From contig NZ_JAERVL010000018.1 of NCBI RefSeq assembly GCF_016745835.1, forward strand, positions 62,001 through 126,000: a stretch of DNA of 64,000 bases, in the 5' to 3' direction. This stretch comes from Caldalkalibacillus salinus (lineage in GTDB: Bacteria; Bacillota; Bacilli; Caldalkalibacillales; JCM-10596). The translations under genes and the position numbers were made by a program. How positions within the stretch are numbered: position 1 is the stretch's first letter; the number at the start of each line of letters is the position of its first letter. The notes beneath the pieces were generated by a model. It had not been told where the DNA came from. It made no database searches and was given only the letters and a program-made list of their open reading frames with translations. This document shows, one piece after another, positions 25,918 through 34,196 of the stretch.

Positions 25918-26769
25918 TTAAGCCTTTTGTGTTTGCCCTAACCCTTCTGTGAGCCTGTCTAATATAATCGCGAGGACAACAATACCTAAGCCTCCAACGA
26001 GTCCCATCCCAACGTCAACACGTGAGATGCCTGCTAGTACAATTGAACCTAATCCTGGAGCCCCGATCATAGATGCTATAACAGCCATAGATAGGGCCAG
26101 CATGATCGTTTGGTTCACCCCGGCCATAATCGTCGGCAGGGCCATCGGTAGTTGGACTTTGCTCAACATTTGCCAAGAGGTTGAACCGAAAGCTCTTGCG
26201 GCCTCTACAACGTCTTCAGGCACTTGTCGAATCCCCAGATTCGTTAATCTAACGGCTGGTGGTGTCGCGAAAATAAACGTCGCGATAACGGCTGGCACAC
26301 CACCGATACCGAATAAAAGAATGGTGGGTATCAAATACACAAAGCTTGGTAGTGTTTGCATAAAGTCAAGCACAGGACGTACGATTTGGTGCAGCTTCTC
26401 AGATTTTGCACTTAGGATGCCTACAGGTATGCCGATGATAATGGACAACAATGTGGCCACTAACACGATAGCCGTTGTCTGCATACCGGCAATCCATATA
26501 TTCTCGTTGCCAAGATCAACGCTGCCGAGAAACAGTAAGCCAAGCACGGTGAAGACCGCAAAACCTATCCCTGCTACTCTCCATGCGAAAAAGGCAAGAA
26601 TTATGGTTAATAATTCAGGCGGAATAGCAATAAGTAAATCGGTTAATGCCGTCAGTATGATGGAAATATAGTCACTAATGATCCCGAAGAAAGGACCGAG
26701 TGTAGGAATCAACCATTTATTAACGAACGTATTGGTCCATTCCTGTAGAGGGAAATCAAAATAATTCAT
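25918..26769 (-). CDS. opuAB: glycine betaine/proline ABC transporter permease (OpuAB/ProW type)
   Basis: A 283-residue inner-membrane permease with six or seven helices. The binding-protein-dependent transport motif appears as EAARAFGSTSWQMLSKVQLPMALPTIMAG, where the E-A-A-x3-G loop docks the ATPase. The first 30 residues (NYFDFPLQEWTNTFVNKWL) match the periplasm-facing start of OpuAB. It lies 58 bp after the ATPase gene and before two binding-protein genes, in the usual opuA order. It forms the translocation path for betaine-like solutes. Confidence 0.92.
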   Translation of the reverse strand: MNYFDFPLQEWTNTFVNKWLIPTLGPFFGIISDYISIILTALTDLLIAIPPELLTIILAFFAWRVAGIGFAVFTVLGLLFLGSVDLGNENIWIAGMQTTAIVLVATLLSIIIGIPVGILSAKSEKLHQIVRPVLDFMQTLPSFVYLIPTILLFGIGGVPAVIATFIFATPPAVRLTNLGIRQVPEDVVEAARAFGSTSWQMLSKVQLPMALPTIMAGVNQTIMLALSMAVIASMIGAPGLGSIVLAGISRVDVGMGLVGGLGIVVLAIILDRLTEGLGQTQKA

Positions 26770-26827
26770 TTACTCTCACATCCTTTTTTTTAAGTCTGGT
26801 GCTTATCGCAAAAACGGGTACAACACG

Positions 26828-28156
26828 CTAGTCTCGTGGTCCAACATATTCATTTTTGTTAACGTTAAAATCTTCGGTAGGCTCCAGCTCTTTATTTTCC
26901 TGTTTAGGGGAATGATCCTCGCCATCCTCAGTTTCTTGTTTAATGGCGTTTTCTCCGTCAACCTCATCCTGATCATCATCCTCTTTCCCCAAAACAAGAC
27001 CAGAAAGGATTGAAACGCGGACGATAATCCCTTTTAGTATCCCTTTCTCTACCACTGCGATTGGGTAATTCGTGTCTGCCGCTACTGTAATGAGCTCATG
27101 CAAGGGCGTATCTGGTTCTGTTGAGTGAAAATCTTGAACAAGAATCTCTTCTCCCCATTTGTTCTCTCTAACGGCGTTAACAGCGTCATCTATGGTCAAT
27201 AAGCCTTTGAGGGATCGATCTCTATCCGTCACGAAGATGCTTGATATGCCTTGCTCCTGCATCTTGCGGATGGCCACACGTGGTCCGTCCTTCCAATAGG
27301 CCACAACATCAGGCTTCTTCATAACATGTGAGGCCAGTAAGACTTTTGAACGGTCAACGTCCTGTACAAAGTTTGACACGTACTCGTTTGCAGGATTCGT
27401 CATGATGTCTTCTGGTGTGCCTATCTGGACAATCTTACCGTGTTTCATCATGGCAATACGATCGCCCAATTTTAACGCTTCATCTAAATCATGCGTGATA
27501 AACAAAATTGTTTTTTGTAGTTTCTCTTGTAATTCGATTAACTCATCTTGCATTTCTTTACGGATAAGCGGGTCTAGTGCACTGAACGCTTCATCCATTA
27601 ATAAAATGTCTGACTCATTAGCCAGGGCTCTGGCTAACCCAACACGCTGTTGCATCCCCCCACTCAATTCATCCGGTTTGCTGTTTTCATAACCTTTTAG
27701 ACCTACGACCTCAAGGGAGTGACGTGCTTTTTCCTCCCGTTCACTCTTTGATAAACCTTGCACCTCTAGTCCGTATTCAGCGTTTTCTAAAACGGTGCGA
27801 TGAGGGAATAACGCAAAACGTTGGAACACCATGGCAATCTTTTTTCTTCTGGTTAGCATGAGGGTTTCTTTGTCCATGGCTGTGATATTCTCATCGTCGA
27901 TATAGATTTCTCCATCGGTAGGCTCAATTAACCTGTTGACAAGTCTAATTAGTGTCGATTTCCCACTACCTGAAAGACCCATAATGACAAAAAGCTCACC
28001 TTCTTTGACATCAAAGCTCGCTTCGCTTACCCCCACAGTCATACCCGTCTCTTCAAATATTTGATCTTTGCCCTGTCCTTTTTTTAACCTTTTTAATCCT
28101 GCTTTCGGGTCAGGTCCAAAAATTTTCGTTAAGCCTTTTACTTCAATTTTGCTCAT
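26828..28156 (-). CDS. opuAA: glycine betaine/proline ABC transporter ATPase with CBS domains (OpuAA type)
   Basis: A 442-residue ATPase. Walker A GLSGSGKST, Q-loop VFQRFALFPHRTV, signature LSGGMQQRVGLARAL, Walker B ILLMDEAFSALD and the switch His in FITHDLDEAL are all intact. Two C-terminal CBS domains follow (about 285-390), which in OpuA-type importers sense ionic strength or c-di-AMP. After them is an unusual acidic tail of about 55 residues rich in Asp and Glu. This is the first gene of the operon. It powers osmoprotectant uptake. Confidence 0.92.
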   Translation of the reverse strand: MSKIEVKGLTKIFGPDPKAGLKRLKKGQGKDQIFEETGMTVGVSEASFDVKEGELFVIMGLSGSGKSTLIRLVNRLIEPTDGEIYIDDENITAMDKETLMLTRRKKIAMVFQRFALFPHRTVLENAEYGLEVQGLSKSEREEKARHSLEVVGLKGYENSKPDELSGGMQQRVGLARALANESDILLMDEAFSALDPLIRKEMQDELIELQEKLQKTILFITHDLDEALKLGDRIAMMKHGKIVQIGTPEDIMTNPANEYVSNFVQDVDRSKVLLASHVMKKPDVVAYWKDGPRVAIRKMQEQGISSIFVTDRDRSLKGLLTIDDAVNAVRENKWGEEILVQDFHSTEPDTPLHELITVAADTNYPIAVVEKGILKGIIVRVSILSGLVLGKEDDDQDEVDGENAIKQETEDGEDHSPKQENKELEPTEDFNVNKNEYVGPRD

Positions 28157-28254
28157 CTGTACATAACCCCTTGAATCTTTAGGATTGGAGTAACTTACCT
28201 ACGTACTCCTTGTGTAGTTTTACTTTTTCCCTAATAAAAAATAAAATGTATGTA

Positions 28255-28268
28255 TGAAAGCGTTTTAT
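28255..28268. promoter_or_regulatory. cre-like site between opuAA and the flavin reductase gene
   Basis: TGAAAGCGTTTTAT matches twelve of fourteen positions of the CcpA cre consensus (TGWAANCGNTNWCA), missing the last CA. It lies in the 144-bp divergent intergenic region, so either gene could be affected. Confidence 0.3.
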
Positions 28269-28300
28269 CAATATGATGTGAAGAGAAAGGAGAAAGGGCA

Positions 28301-28897
28301 ATGAAAATTGATCCGTCAACACTCAGTCGAAAAGAGGCGTATAAGCTTTTGATTGGCTCTGTAGTCCCTAGACCGATCGCTTGGGTCTCTACAACAAATG
28401 AAATGGGTGTTCATAACATCGCGCCATTCAGTTTTTTTACCGTTGTCTCTACTAATCCTGCCATGCTCGCATTTAACATTGGACCTAACAAGCGTGAAGA
28501 TGGGAGTGAAGAAAAAGACACATTAGCTAATATTAAGGAAACGAAGCAGTTTGTTATCAATTTAGTGACGATGCCGAACGCTAACGCAATGCATGAGTCT
28601 AGTCTGCCCTACTCACCTGAAACAAATGAGTTTGAAAAAGCCGGTCTGACAGCTATCTCCGGAGAACGTGTCAAGGCGCCACGCGTCAAAGAGTCACCAA
28701 TTAATATGGAATGTGAACTGGACCAGATCATTGAATTGAATGATGATCGTCTGGTGATCGGTAAGCTGGTCTATTTCCACGTCGATGATGAGTATTACAT
28801 GGCTAACGGTAGAATTGACATTGAAAAGTTACAAGTTGTTGGACGTCTAGCTGGGAACTATGCTCTAATAGAAAATCTTTTTGACCTCCCCCAGTAA
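28301..28897 (+). CDS. flavin reductase-like FMN-binding protein
   Basis: A 198-residue protein of the flavin reductase/FMN-binding split-barrel family. The N-terminal LLIGSVVPRPIAWVSTTNEMGVHNIAPFSFF segment is characteristic; it continues with PAMLAFNIGP and DTLANIKETKQFVINLV, and VGRLAGNYALI near the C-terminus. Such proteins bind FMN and may reduce flavin or act as a small oxygenase partner; no partner gene is adjacent. ATG is preceded by AAAGGAGAAAGG. It is divergent from the betaine operon. Confidence 0.88.
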   Translation: MKIDPSTLSRKEAYKLLIGSVVPRPIAWVSTTNEMGVHNIAPFSFFTVVSTNPAMLAFNIGPNKREDGSEEKDTLANIKETKQFVINLVTMPNANAMHESSLPYSPETNEFEKAGLTAISGERVKAPRVKESPINMECELDQIIELNDDRLVIGKLVYFHVDDEYYMANGRIDIEKLQVVGRLAGNYALIENLFDLPQ

Positions 28898-29132
28898 ATA
28901 GCAAATCCATCACAAGAGAAATTAAAATGATGCCTTTCCTTCATAAGAAGATTAGGGCATAACTTATCTATACATCAAAAGGCCTATATATCTTGTATTT
29001 ATGGAAATTTATAACTTCTGTTCATGACAAAAGACTCTTTTCAATCAAAATTCAATTAAATTACAATACTTATAAGGCATAAATGGGTCTAGTATGGGTA
29101 AATATTTTTTTTGAGGGATGAGGTGAGTGACG

Positions 29133-29594
29133 ATGCCGGCACAGTACGATACAGATTATAAAAGCGTACGAATACCCATTGTGGTACATAAGTGTGATAC
29201 TTTTACATGTCGTTTAAAAGGATTGATGTTCCGTAAACAACCTTTGGAGCAAGAAGGGCTTTGGTTAATCCCTTGTAATGCCATTCATATGTTTTTTATG
29301 TCTTTTCCTATCGATGTCTTGTTTTTGGATAAAAAACAGAAAATTGTTAAAACGGTGTCTAGGATTAAACCATGGAAGACACAAGGCAAAGTAAAGGAAG
29401 CACACTCTGCACTAGAACTACCAGAAGGAACCATCGAGGCTTACGACATTCAAGAAGGAGACTATATTCTTGTAGACGATGAACATGAAATATTACTCAA
29501 ACGTGGTCGCACGATGACGGTTGAAGATATTGAGAATATGAGTCGTGATGAAGAGAGACAGCAAGAGTTGTCAGAAGCACAAAAAACTAGTTAA
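29133..29594 (+). CDS. DUF192 family protein
   Basis: A 153-residue protein. The segment CDTFTCRLKGLMFRKQPLEQEGLWLIPCNAIHMFFMSFPIDVLFLDKKQKIV is diagnostic of DUF192 (the conserved GLMFR and IHxFFMxFPIDVxFLD motifs). The domain is a small beta-barrel of unknown function, often exported elsewhere, but there is no signal peptide here. GTG at 29127 is in frame, but GAGGTGAG fits the ATG at 29133. The last 25 residues are Glu/Arg-rich. A terminator follows immediately. Confidence 0.85.
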   Translation: MPAQYDTDYKSVRIPIVVHKCDTFTCRLKGLMFRKQPLEQEGLWLIPCNAIHMFFMSFPIDVLFLDKKQKIVKTVSRIKPWKTQGKVKEAHSALELPEGTIEAYDIQEGDYILVDDEHEILLKRGRTMTVEDIENMSRDEERQQELSEAQKTS

Positions 29595-29598
29595 AAAT

Positions 29599-29645
29599 AA
29601 ACGCTTGGGGCATTCCGTTAAGGTGGAAGTGCCAAGCGTTTTTTT
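29599..29645 (+). terminator. intrinsic terminator after DUF192 gene
   Basis: Long stem AAACGCTTGG / CCAAGCGTTT, extended by an internal GCATTCC / GGAAGTG arm, followed by seven U residues. It separates the DUF192 gene from the ATPase gene. Confidence 0.85.
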
Positions 29646-29760
29646 ATTGCTTTTGACCCCTGCATCCGATAAAGAGCCCCGTATGCTTAGTAAGCTTGAC
29701 GTCTCATGTGATTATGTTTTAATGAAACAAGGACACTATAGAGCTCGAGGAGTGAAACTG

Positions 29761-31461
29761 ATGGACAAACTAAAAAGAAAGCTTCAACAAATAGATGGTA
29801 AGGGATACAAAGCTTATAAAGATATCCAAGGCCAATATGAGCACGAGAATATGTATGTGTGCCTTGACCATATTCAAGGTGACCCGTACGCCAGTCCTTC
29901 ACGAGTACGAGTGATATATAAGGGAGACGTATCCTTCATTGACCCTGCCTGGTTACACCAGCCCCATTTGAAAACGGCTGTAGAAGATTATATAACCAGA
30001 GCGGTGGCCAAACATATCGATCGCGTACATCACCAAAGTACATATAAATGTCCCATCAACCGTGCAATACTCATTGACCGCCCGGGACAAGAAGTACTCC
30101 CTCGGACGTCTTGCAACGTAAACGATAAAGAAATAGAGATACGTTTATCGGTAGAGTTACCCGCTAGAGGAAGAAGAATTAAGGGACAAGAGGCGATTCA
30201 GTTACTCTGCTATGCCTTACCAGACATCATTAGAAATACCTTTCAACCTTTTGACTTGGCCCAATGCCAACAACATGTGACACTGGCCCAACAACAGGCG
30301 GATATCCGTACCTATTTACAGCGTGAGGGATACCTTTCTTTCATCGCGAATGGTGCCATTCTGCCAAGAGAAAGTGGCGTGAGTCAACGGCCGTTATCTG
30401 AAAAAGAGGCGATTCCTTTTCAATCCCCACCCTCACAAGAGATCAATATTCCTTTATCTGACGGCACCGAGATTAAGGGCATGGGGATTAAGGCCGGCAT
30501 TACGCTTATCGTTGGTGGAGGTTATCATGGTAAAAGTACGCTACTCCAGGCCATCGAGCGTGGGGTATACTCACACATCGCAGGAGATGGGAGAGAATGG
30601 GTCATCACCGATGATACAGCTTATAAAATCCGTGCGGAGGACGGTAGACGCGTTGAAAAAGTGAATATCACACCGTTTATCTCTGACCTGCCGTATGGTA
30701 AAGATACAGATACATTCTCAACGGAGAATGCGAGTGGTAGTACCTCTCAAGCGACGAATATCATTGAAGCATTAGAGGTTAAATCTCGCGTTTTACTAAT
30801 AGATGAGGACACGAGTGCCACTAACTTTATGATCCGAGATGCGCGTATGCAGCAACTGGTGGCCAAACAGAAGGAGCCGATTACACCTTATGTAGATAAA
30901 ATCCGTCAGCTGTATCAAGAGCTCGGTGTGAGTACAATATTAGTGCTTGGCGGGTCTGGAGACTATTTTGAGGTTGCGGATCAAGTCATTATGATGGATG
31001 AGTATCGTCCGATCAATGTCACGCAAGAAGCAAAAGAGATCGCTCAAACCCATCAGCATATGAGACAACACGAAGGTGGCGAACAGTTCGGAAAGCAAAG
31101 CGCCCGTGTTCCTTCGAAGCAAGGGCTCAATCCGCAAAAAGGTAAAAGAGAAAAAGTGGATGGACGCGGTGTACACACCATCCTCTTTGGACAAGAGGCC
31201 ATCGACTTGTCTCTCGTCGAACAAATTGTACATCCGAGCCAAACGAGAGCGATAGCGAACATCCTTCGTTATCTCACAAAGAACATGATACAGGAGAAAC
31301 TCACTTTAAATGATATGTTAGATAAGCTTTATGAGCGAATAGATCGAGATGGCTTGGACTTTTTATCTACTCACCGTGGTCACCCAGGCGACATGGCCTA
31401 TCCTCGTAAATACGAAGTGGCAGCGGCACTGAATCGACTGCGCACCTTAAAAGTAAAATGA
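29761..31461 (+). CDS. ABC-class ATPase domain protein
   Basis: A 566-residue predicted ATPase of the ABC class that is not a standard transporter subunit. The P-loop is GGGYHGKSTLLQAIE, followed by HIAGDGREWVITDDTA, a signature-like TENASGSTSQATNIIEAL, and Walker B SRVLLIDEDTSATNFMIRD, all characteristic of the COG3044-type family. The N-terminal 240 residues form a family-specific domain (HIQGDPYASPSRVRV; PCNV-like LPRTSCNVNDKEIEIRLSVELPARGRRI). The frame opens at 29545 through the upstream terminator, so the ATG at 29761, with GAGGAG upstream, is the start. Function in the cell is unknown. Confidence 0.85.
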   Translation: MDKLKRKLQQIDGKGYKAYKDIQGQYEHENMYVCLDHIQGDPYASPSRVRVIYKGDVSFIDPAWLHQPHLKTAVEDYITRAVAKHIDRVHHQSTYKCPINRAILIDRPGQEVLPRTSCNVNDKEIEIRLSVELPARGRRIKGQEAIQLLCYALPDIIRNTFQPFDLAQCQQHVTLAQQQADIRTYLQREGYLSFIANGAILPRESGVSQRPLSEKEAIPFQSPPSQEINIPLSDGTEIKGMGIKAGITLIVGGGYHGKSTLLQAIERGVYSHIAGDGREWVITDDTAYKIRAEDGRRVEKVNITPFISDLPYGKDTDTFSTENASGSTSQATNIIEALEVKSRVLLIDEDTSATNFMIRDARMQQLVAKQKEPITPYVDKIRQLYQELGVSTILVLGGSGDYFEVADQVIMMDEYRPINVTQEAKEIAQTHQHMRQHEGGEQFGKQSARVPSKQGLNPQKGKREKVDGRGVHTILFGQEAIDLSLVEQIVHPSQTRAIANILRYLTKNMIQEKLTLNDMLDKLYERIDRDGLDFLSTHRGHPGDMAYPRKYEVAAALNRLRTLKVK

Positions 31462-31515
31462 TATCACGCAATGTGATGGGCATGCGAAATACTGAGGTGT
31501 GTTAAATTGTGAATC

Positions 31516-31548
31516 AAAGCCAGGGTGTCTCTCCCCTGGCTTTTTTTG
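31516..31548. terminator. bidirectional terminator between ATPase and SLAP-protein genes
   Basis: Perfect stem AAAGCCAGGG / CCCTGGCTTT, with a U run on the plus strand and a short one on the minus strand, between convergent genes. Confidence 0.85.
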
Positions 31549-31557
31549 TGACGATGT

Positions 31558-31983
31558 TTAGACGACGACCCAGTTCGGTCCGTGTGGAGAATCTAGTGAA
31601 GCTAGTGAAGCCGTTAGATTTTGTCTTTGTTCAGCTTCGATAGTTTCTGGAGGAAACAAGAACGTCCACGGTGTACATGATGCAGGTTGTACTTGGAGAT
31701 CCGAGATAGAAAACGTATGGGTGGCCACGGTGTCATGGTCTATGCGGTATTGAAGAGATGACTGTTCATACTGAACCCTTTCTTGAGTCGCATTTTGAAT
31801 AATCACGGTCGCATAGAGATTGCCCTCATGAGTGAGCCCGGTTCGAACTGGTAGGTAACGTAACGTCCCCTTTTCAGGCTGATAACAGGCATTTAGTTCT
31901 GTGAATAGCGCTCTGTCCTGCTCAGACACTGCCCGTTGCCAAGTGTGTTGAAATATGATGGGATACACTATATGATCTGTCAA
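31558..31983 (-). CDS. SLAP-domain protein
   Basis: A 141-residue soluble protein. The stretch NLYATVIIQNATQERVQYE and the closing PASCTPWTFLFPPETI match the SLAP domain found in Bacillaceae S-layer assembly and related proteins (hydrophobic strands, a polar loop and the terminal PWTFxFP). No signal peptide is present, so the protein would be cytosolic unless delivered otherwise. The ATG overlaps the stop of the half-size MFS gene (ATGA), so the two are coupled. A role in surface protein assembly is inferred from the domain only. Confidence 0.7.
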   Translation of the reverse strand: MTDHIVYPIIFQHTWQRAVSEQDRALFTELNACYQPEKGTLRYLPVRTGLTHEGNLYATVIIQNATQERVQYEQSSLQYRIDHDTVATHTFSISDLQVQPASCTPWTFLFPPETIEAEQRQNLTASLASLDSPHGPNWVVV

Positions 31984-32567
31984 TGCGTTCCCTCCTTTGT
32001 ATTTGTGTCGCTTAGCCTAAATGGTTCTACTATACCGAGCATCACCCAACCACTTATAAAGAGAATGATTGATCCGGTGTAAAAAATAATGTCTAAAGTG
32101 AAGAAATCGATCAGCATGCCACCTCCGATGATGGCAAGCCCAGACGATATGGCGGTCCAGAAGTGATAACGACCGATACGTTGACCTCGACTACGGTACT
32201 CGGTCAAATCGGCAAGTAAAGCTTTTTCACTCGTTTTTTGCATGGCACCAAATATCCCTAGGAGAATCTGTAAGGCATAGACCTGCCATATGGCTGTCAC
32301 GATAGGCAACAGTAAAAATAAAAGCGCCATGCCCCATGCATTAGCGACTAGAAAGGGGACCCGACCAATATAGTCTGTCAATGTGCCGATCCAACGGTGG
32401 ACTATAGCAGAACTTAGAGTAAACAAACCGTAGGCGAGTCCAAATTGGGTAAAACTCGCACCGACTTCCCGGATGAATATGAGATAAAACGGAAATACAA
32501 GACTAGCGCCTAAGATCGTTGTCCCTTGTGCGACGATGAGCATGAACCACGGTGATTTAGTGTTCAT
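31980..32567 (-). CDS. half-size MFS-like membrane protein (six helices)
   Basis: A 195-residue protein with six hydrophobic segments, equal to one half of an MFS transporter. The loop HRWIGTLTDYIGRVPF carries a version of the MFS D-x-x-G-R signature. The C-terminus (GIVEPFRLSDTNTKEGTH) is polar and ends cleanly. The start codon overlaps the end of the FAD oxidoreductase gene by 11 bp and the stop overlaps the SLAP gene, so the gene looks intact within an operon rather than a decayed fragment. It could be a truncated transporter or one that dimerises; its substrate is unknown. Confidence 0.65.
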   Translation of the reverse strand: MNTKSPWFMLIVAQGTTILGASLVFPFYLIFIREVGASFTQFGLAYGLFTLSSAIVHRWIGTLTDYIGRVPFLVANAWGMALLFLLLPIVTAIWQVYALQILLGIFGAMQKTSEKALLADLTEYRSRGQRIGRYHFWTAISSGLAIIGGGMLIDFFTLDIIFYTGSIILFISGWVMLGIVEPFRLSDTNTKEGTH

Positions 32568-34092
32568 AATGATCCTTTTCTCCTTCTAACGTACCCACCC
32601 GTTCATCCGTTTCCTGGGTTAGCTCTCGTTGTTGCTGATAATACTCATAGAATTCATTCATAAACCTTTCCTCTGGGTCGTAGTGACGTTTTAAAGCAAA
32701 GAAATCATTCACATCAGGATACATCCTCTGTAATTGGTCTAATGACGGATATCTTTGATATGTCAGATAGTATGTGCCATTATATTGGTCTGCTAAATCA
32801 ACTAAACGTTGGGTGGCCGCTTCCATGTGCTCACGGTCCTTTTCAGTTAAGCCCTGATTGATTAAGAAAACAAAAGCAAATGTCTCTTTTTCTGAGTACG
32901 ACAAGAAAGCTTCATCGTGCTGTGGGACATACCGTACTGTAATGTTCATGATATTAATGTCTTCTTCTACGAGTAGCTCTCTCAAATCATCAACATACGC
33001 CGTATAATGCTCAATTGGAATAAAGTACTCTTGAAGTATATCCGTATCTTTAGAGGATGTATACTCCAAGAACTCAATCGGGGGTCGCATCGCGTTATTT
33101 CGATTCACAATACGAACCTCATCAGGATCATAAATTTGCTGTTGTAGCCCCCATACGAGTGATTTTCCCCAATCAAAGTGTCGTGACAACCCAAATAAAA
33201 ATTGATCCCGCTTCACATTTTTTTCTTCTGTTAACGGCGATAGGGCTTCAACTTGCTCAGCCCCCACCTGATCTGTTCGTTTATAATTATGGGCGTACAT
33301 GCCCGTTAAGAAATGATCCGGTGCCACAGACAGTCTCGCTATGTGCAAGTCCACATCCGGATCTCCAAGGACATGCTTCTCAAAATAAGACGGATACGCT
33401 TGATAGTCCATCGGTTCATTATGTTCTTCGTACCATACATTGTCCGCTAACTGTAACTCAACATCGAGGATGACACCAAAAAGACCAAATCCACCAATGA
33501 CGAGAGAAAATAACTCAGGATGCTCCTCCCTACTCACTTCAATGATTGACCCGTCCGCCTGAAGTAGTCGAAAAGATTTAACAGTCTCTATTAAAGGACC
33601 AAAACGGACATCTCGTCCATGTACGTTGGAACTGAGAGAACCTCCAACAGTAAAAATATTAGATGATTGCATCACGGCCACCGATAGGCCGTAGGGGTGA
33701 ATATAATCCTGAATGTCGGACCAAGTCGCCCCACTCTGTACACGTATGGTCTTCTCTTCTTCATCCAAACTCAATATCTTATTAAAAGAAGTCATATCCA
33801 AATGAAGCGAATCCTCATAAAAGGCATGGCCGCCCTGCGAGTGTTTCGTCCCCGCAATTGAGATTTTAAGATCATGCTCTTGCGCCTGATAAACCGCTTG
33901 GATAATGCCTTCCTCTTCTTCCTCTTCTATAATTTCCATCACTTCTACAGGGAATAACCGACTAACATCATGCACGAGCAGTTCATCATTTGTCTGTGTT
34001 TCATTTATGGACCAAATAAAAACGGCCCCATAAGCCAAACTGCCTAACAAAGCGATTAACCCTATCCACTTAAGCTTAAACCTCTTTATCAT
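32557..34092 (-). CDS. membrane-anchored FAD-binding oxidoreductase
   Basis: A 511-residue flavoprotein with an N-terminal membrane anchor (KLKWIGLIALLGSLAYGAVFIW), so the catalytic part is probably outside. The FAD-binding (PCMH type) domain shows ISIAGTKHSQGGHAF, GATWSDIQDYIHPYGL and VGGSLSSNVHGRD, the last being the flavin-contact loop of sugar-alcohol/aldonolactone oxidase relatives. VIGGFGLFGVILDVEL follows, then a substrate domain of unknown preference. The frame reaches 34263, but AGGTGG at proper spacing fits the ATG at 34092, leaving a 104-bp divergent promoter region to the beta-propeller gene. Confidence 0.8.
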   Translation of the reverse strand: MIKRFKLKWIGLIALLGSLAYGAVFIWSINETQTNDELLVHDVSRLFPVEVMEIIEEEEEEGIIQAVYQAQEHDLKISIAGTKHSQGGHAFYEDSLHLDMTSFNKILSLDEEEKTIRVQSGATWSDIQDYIHPYGLSVAVMQSSNIFTVGGSLSSNVHGRDVRFGPLIETVKSFRLLQADGSIIEVSREEHPELFSLVIGGFGLFGVILDVELQLADNVWYEEHNEPMDYQAYPSYFEKHVLGDPDVDLHIARLSVAPDHFLTGMYAHNYKRTDQVGAEQVEALSPLTEEKNVKRDQFLFGLSRHFDWGKSLVWGLQQQIYDPDEVRIVNRNNAMRPPIEFLEYTSSKDTDILQEYFIPIEHYTAYVDDLRELLVEEDINIMNITVRYVPQHDEAFLSYSEKETFAFVFLINQGLTEKDREHMEAATQRLVDLADQYNGTYYLTYQRYPSLDQLQRMYPDVNDFFALKRHYDPEERFMNEFYEYYQQQRELTQETDERVGTLEGEKDHYEH

Positions 34093-34196
34093 TGTTTTTG
34101 TCCACCTGCTATTATTTTTTGTCATTGACACTGCAACATTTTTTTCCTGCTCCCCGTTTATAAGATTAAAGGAGTTATTATAGGGGGTCAATAAAA

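Noticed and set aside
29545-29760. Longer N-terminus for the ABC-class ATPase
   Set aside because: The extension would be translated through the terminator of the DUF192 gene and overlaps that gene; the ribosome site and family start fit 29761.
31980-32567. Pseudogene call for the half-size MFS gene
   Set aside because: There is no frameshifted remainder in the flanking sequence, and both ends overlap intact neighbours in a translationally coupled way, so an intact short gene is more likely.
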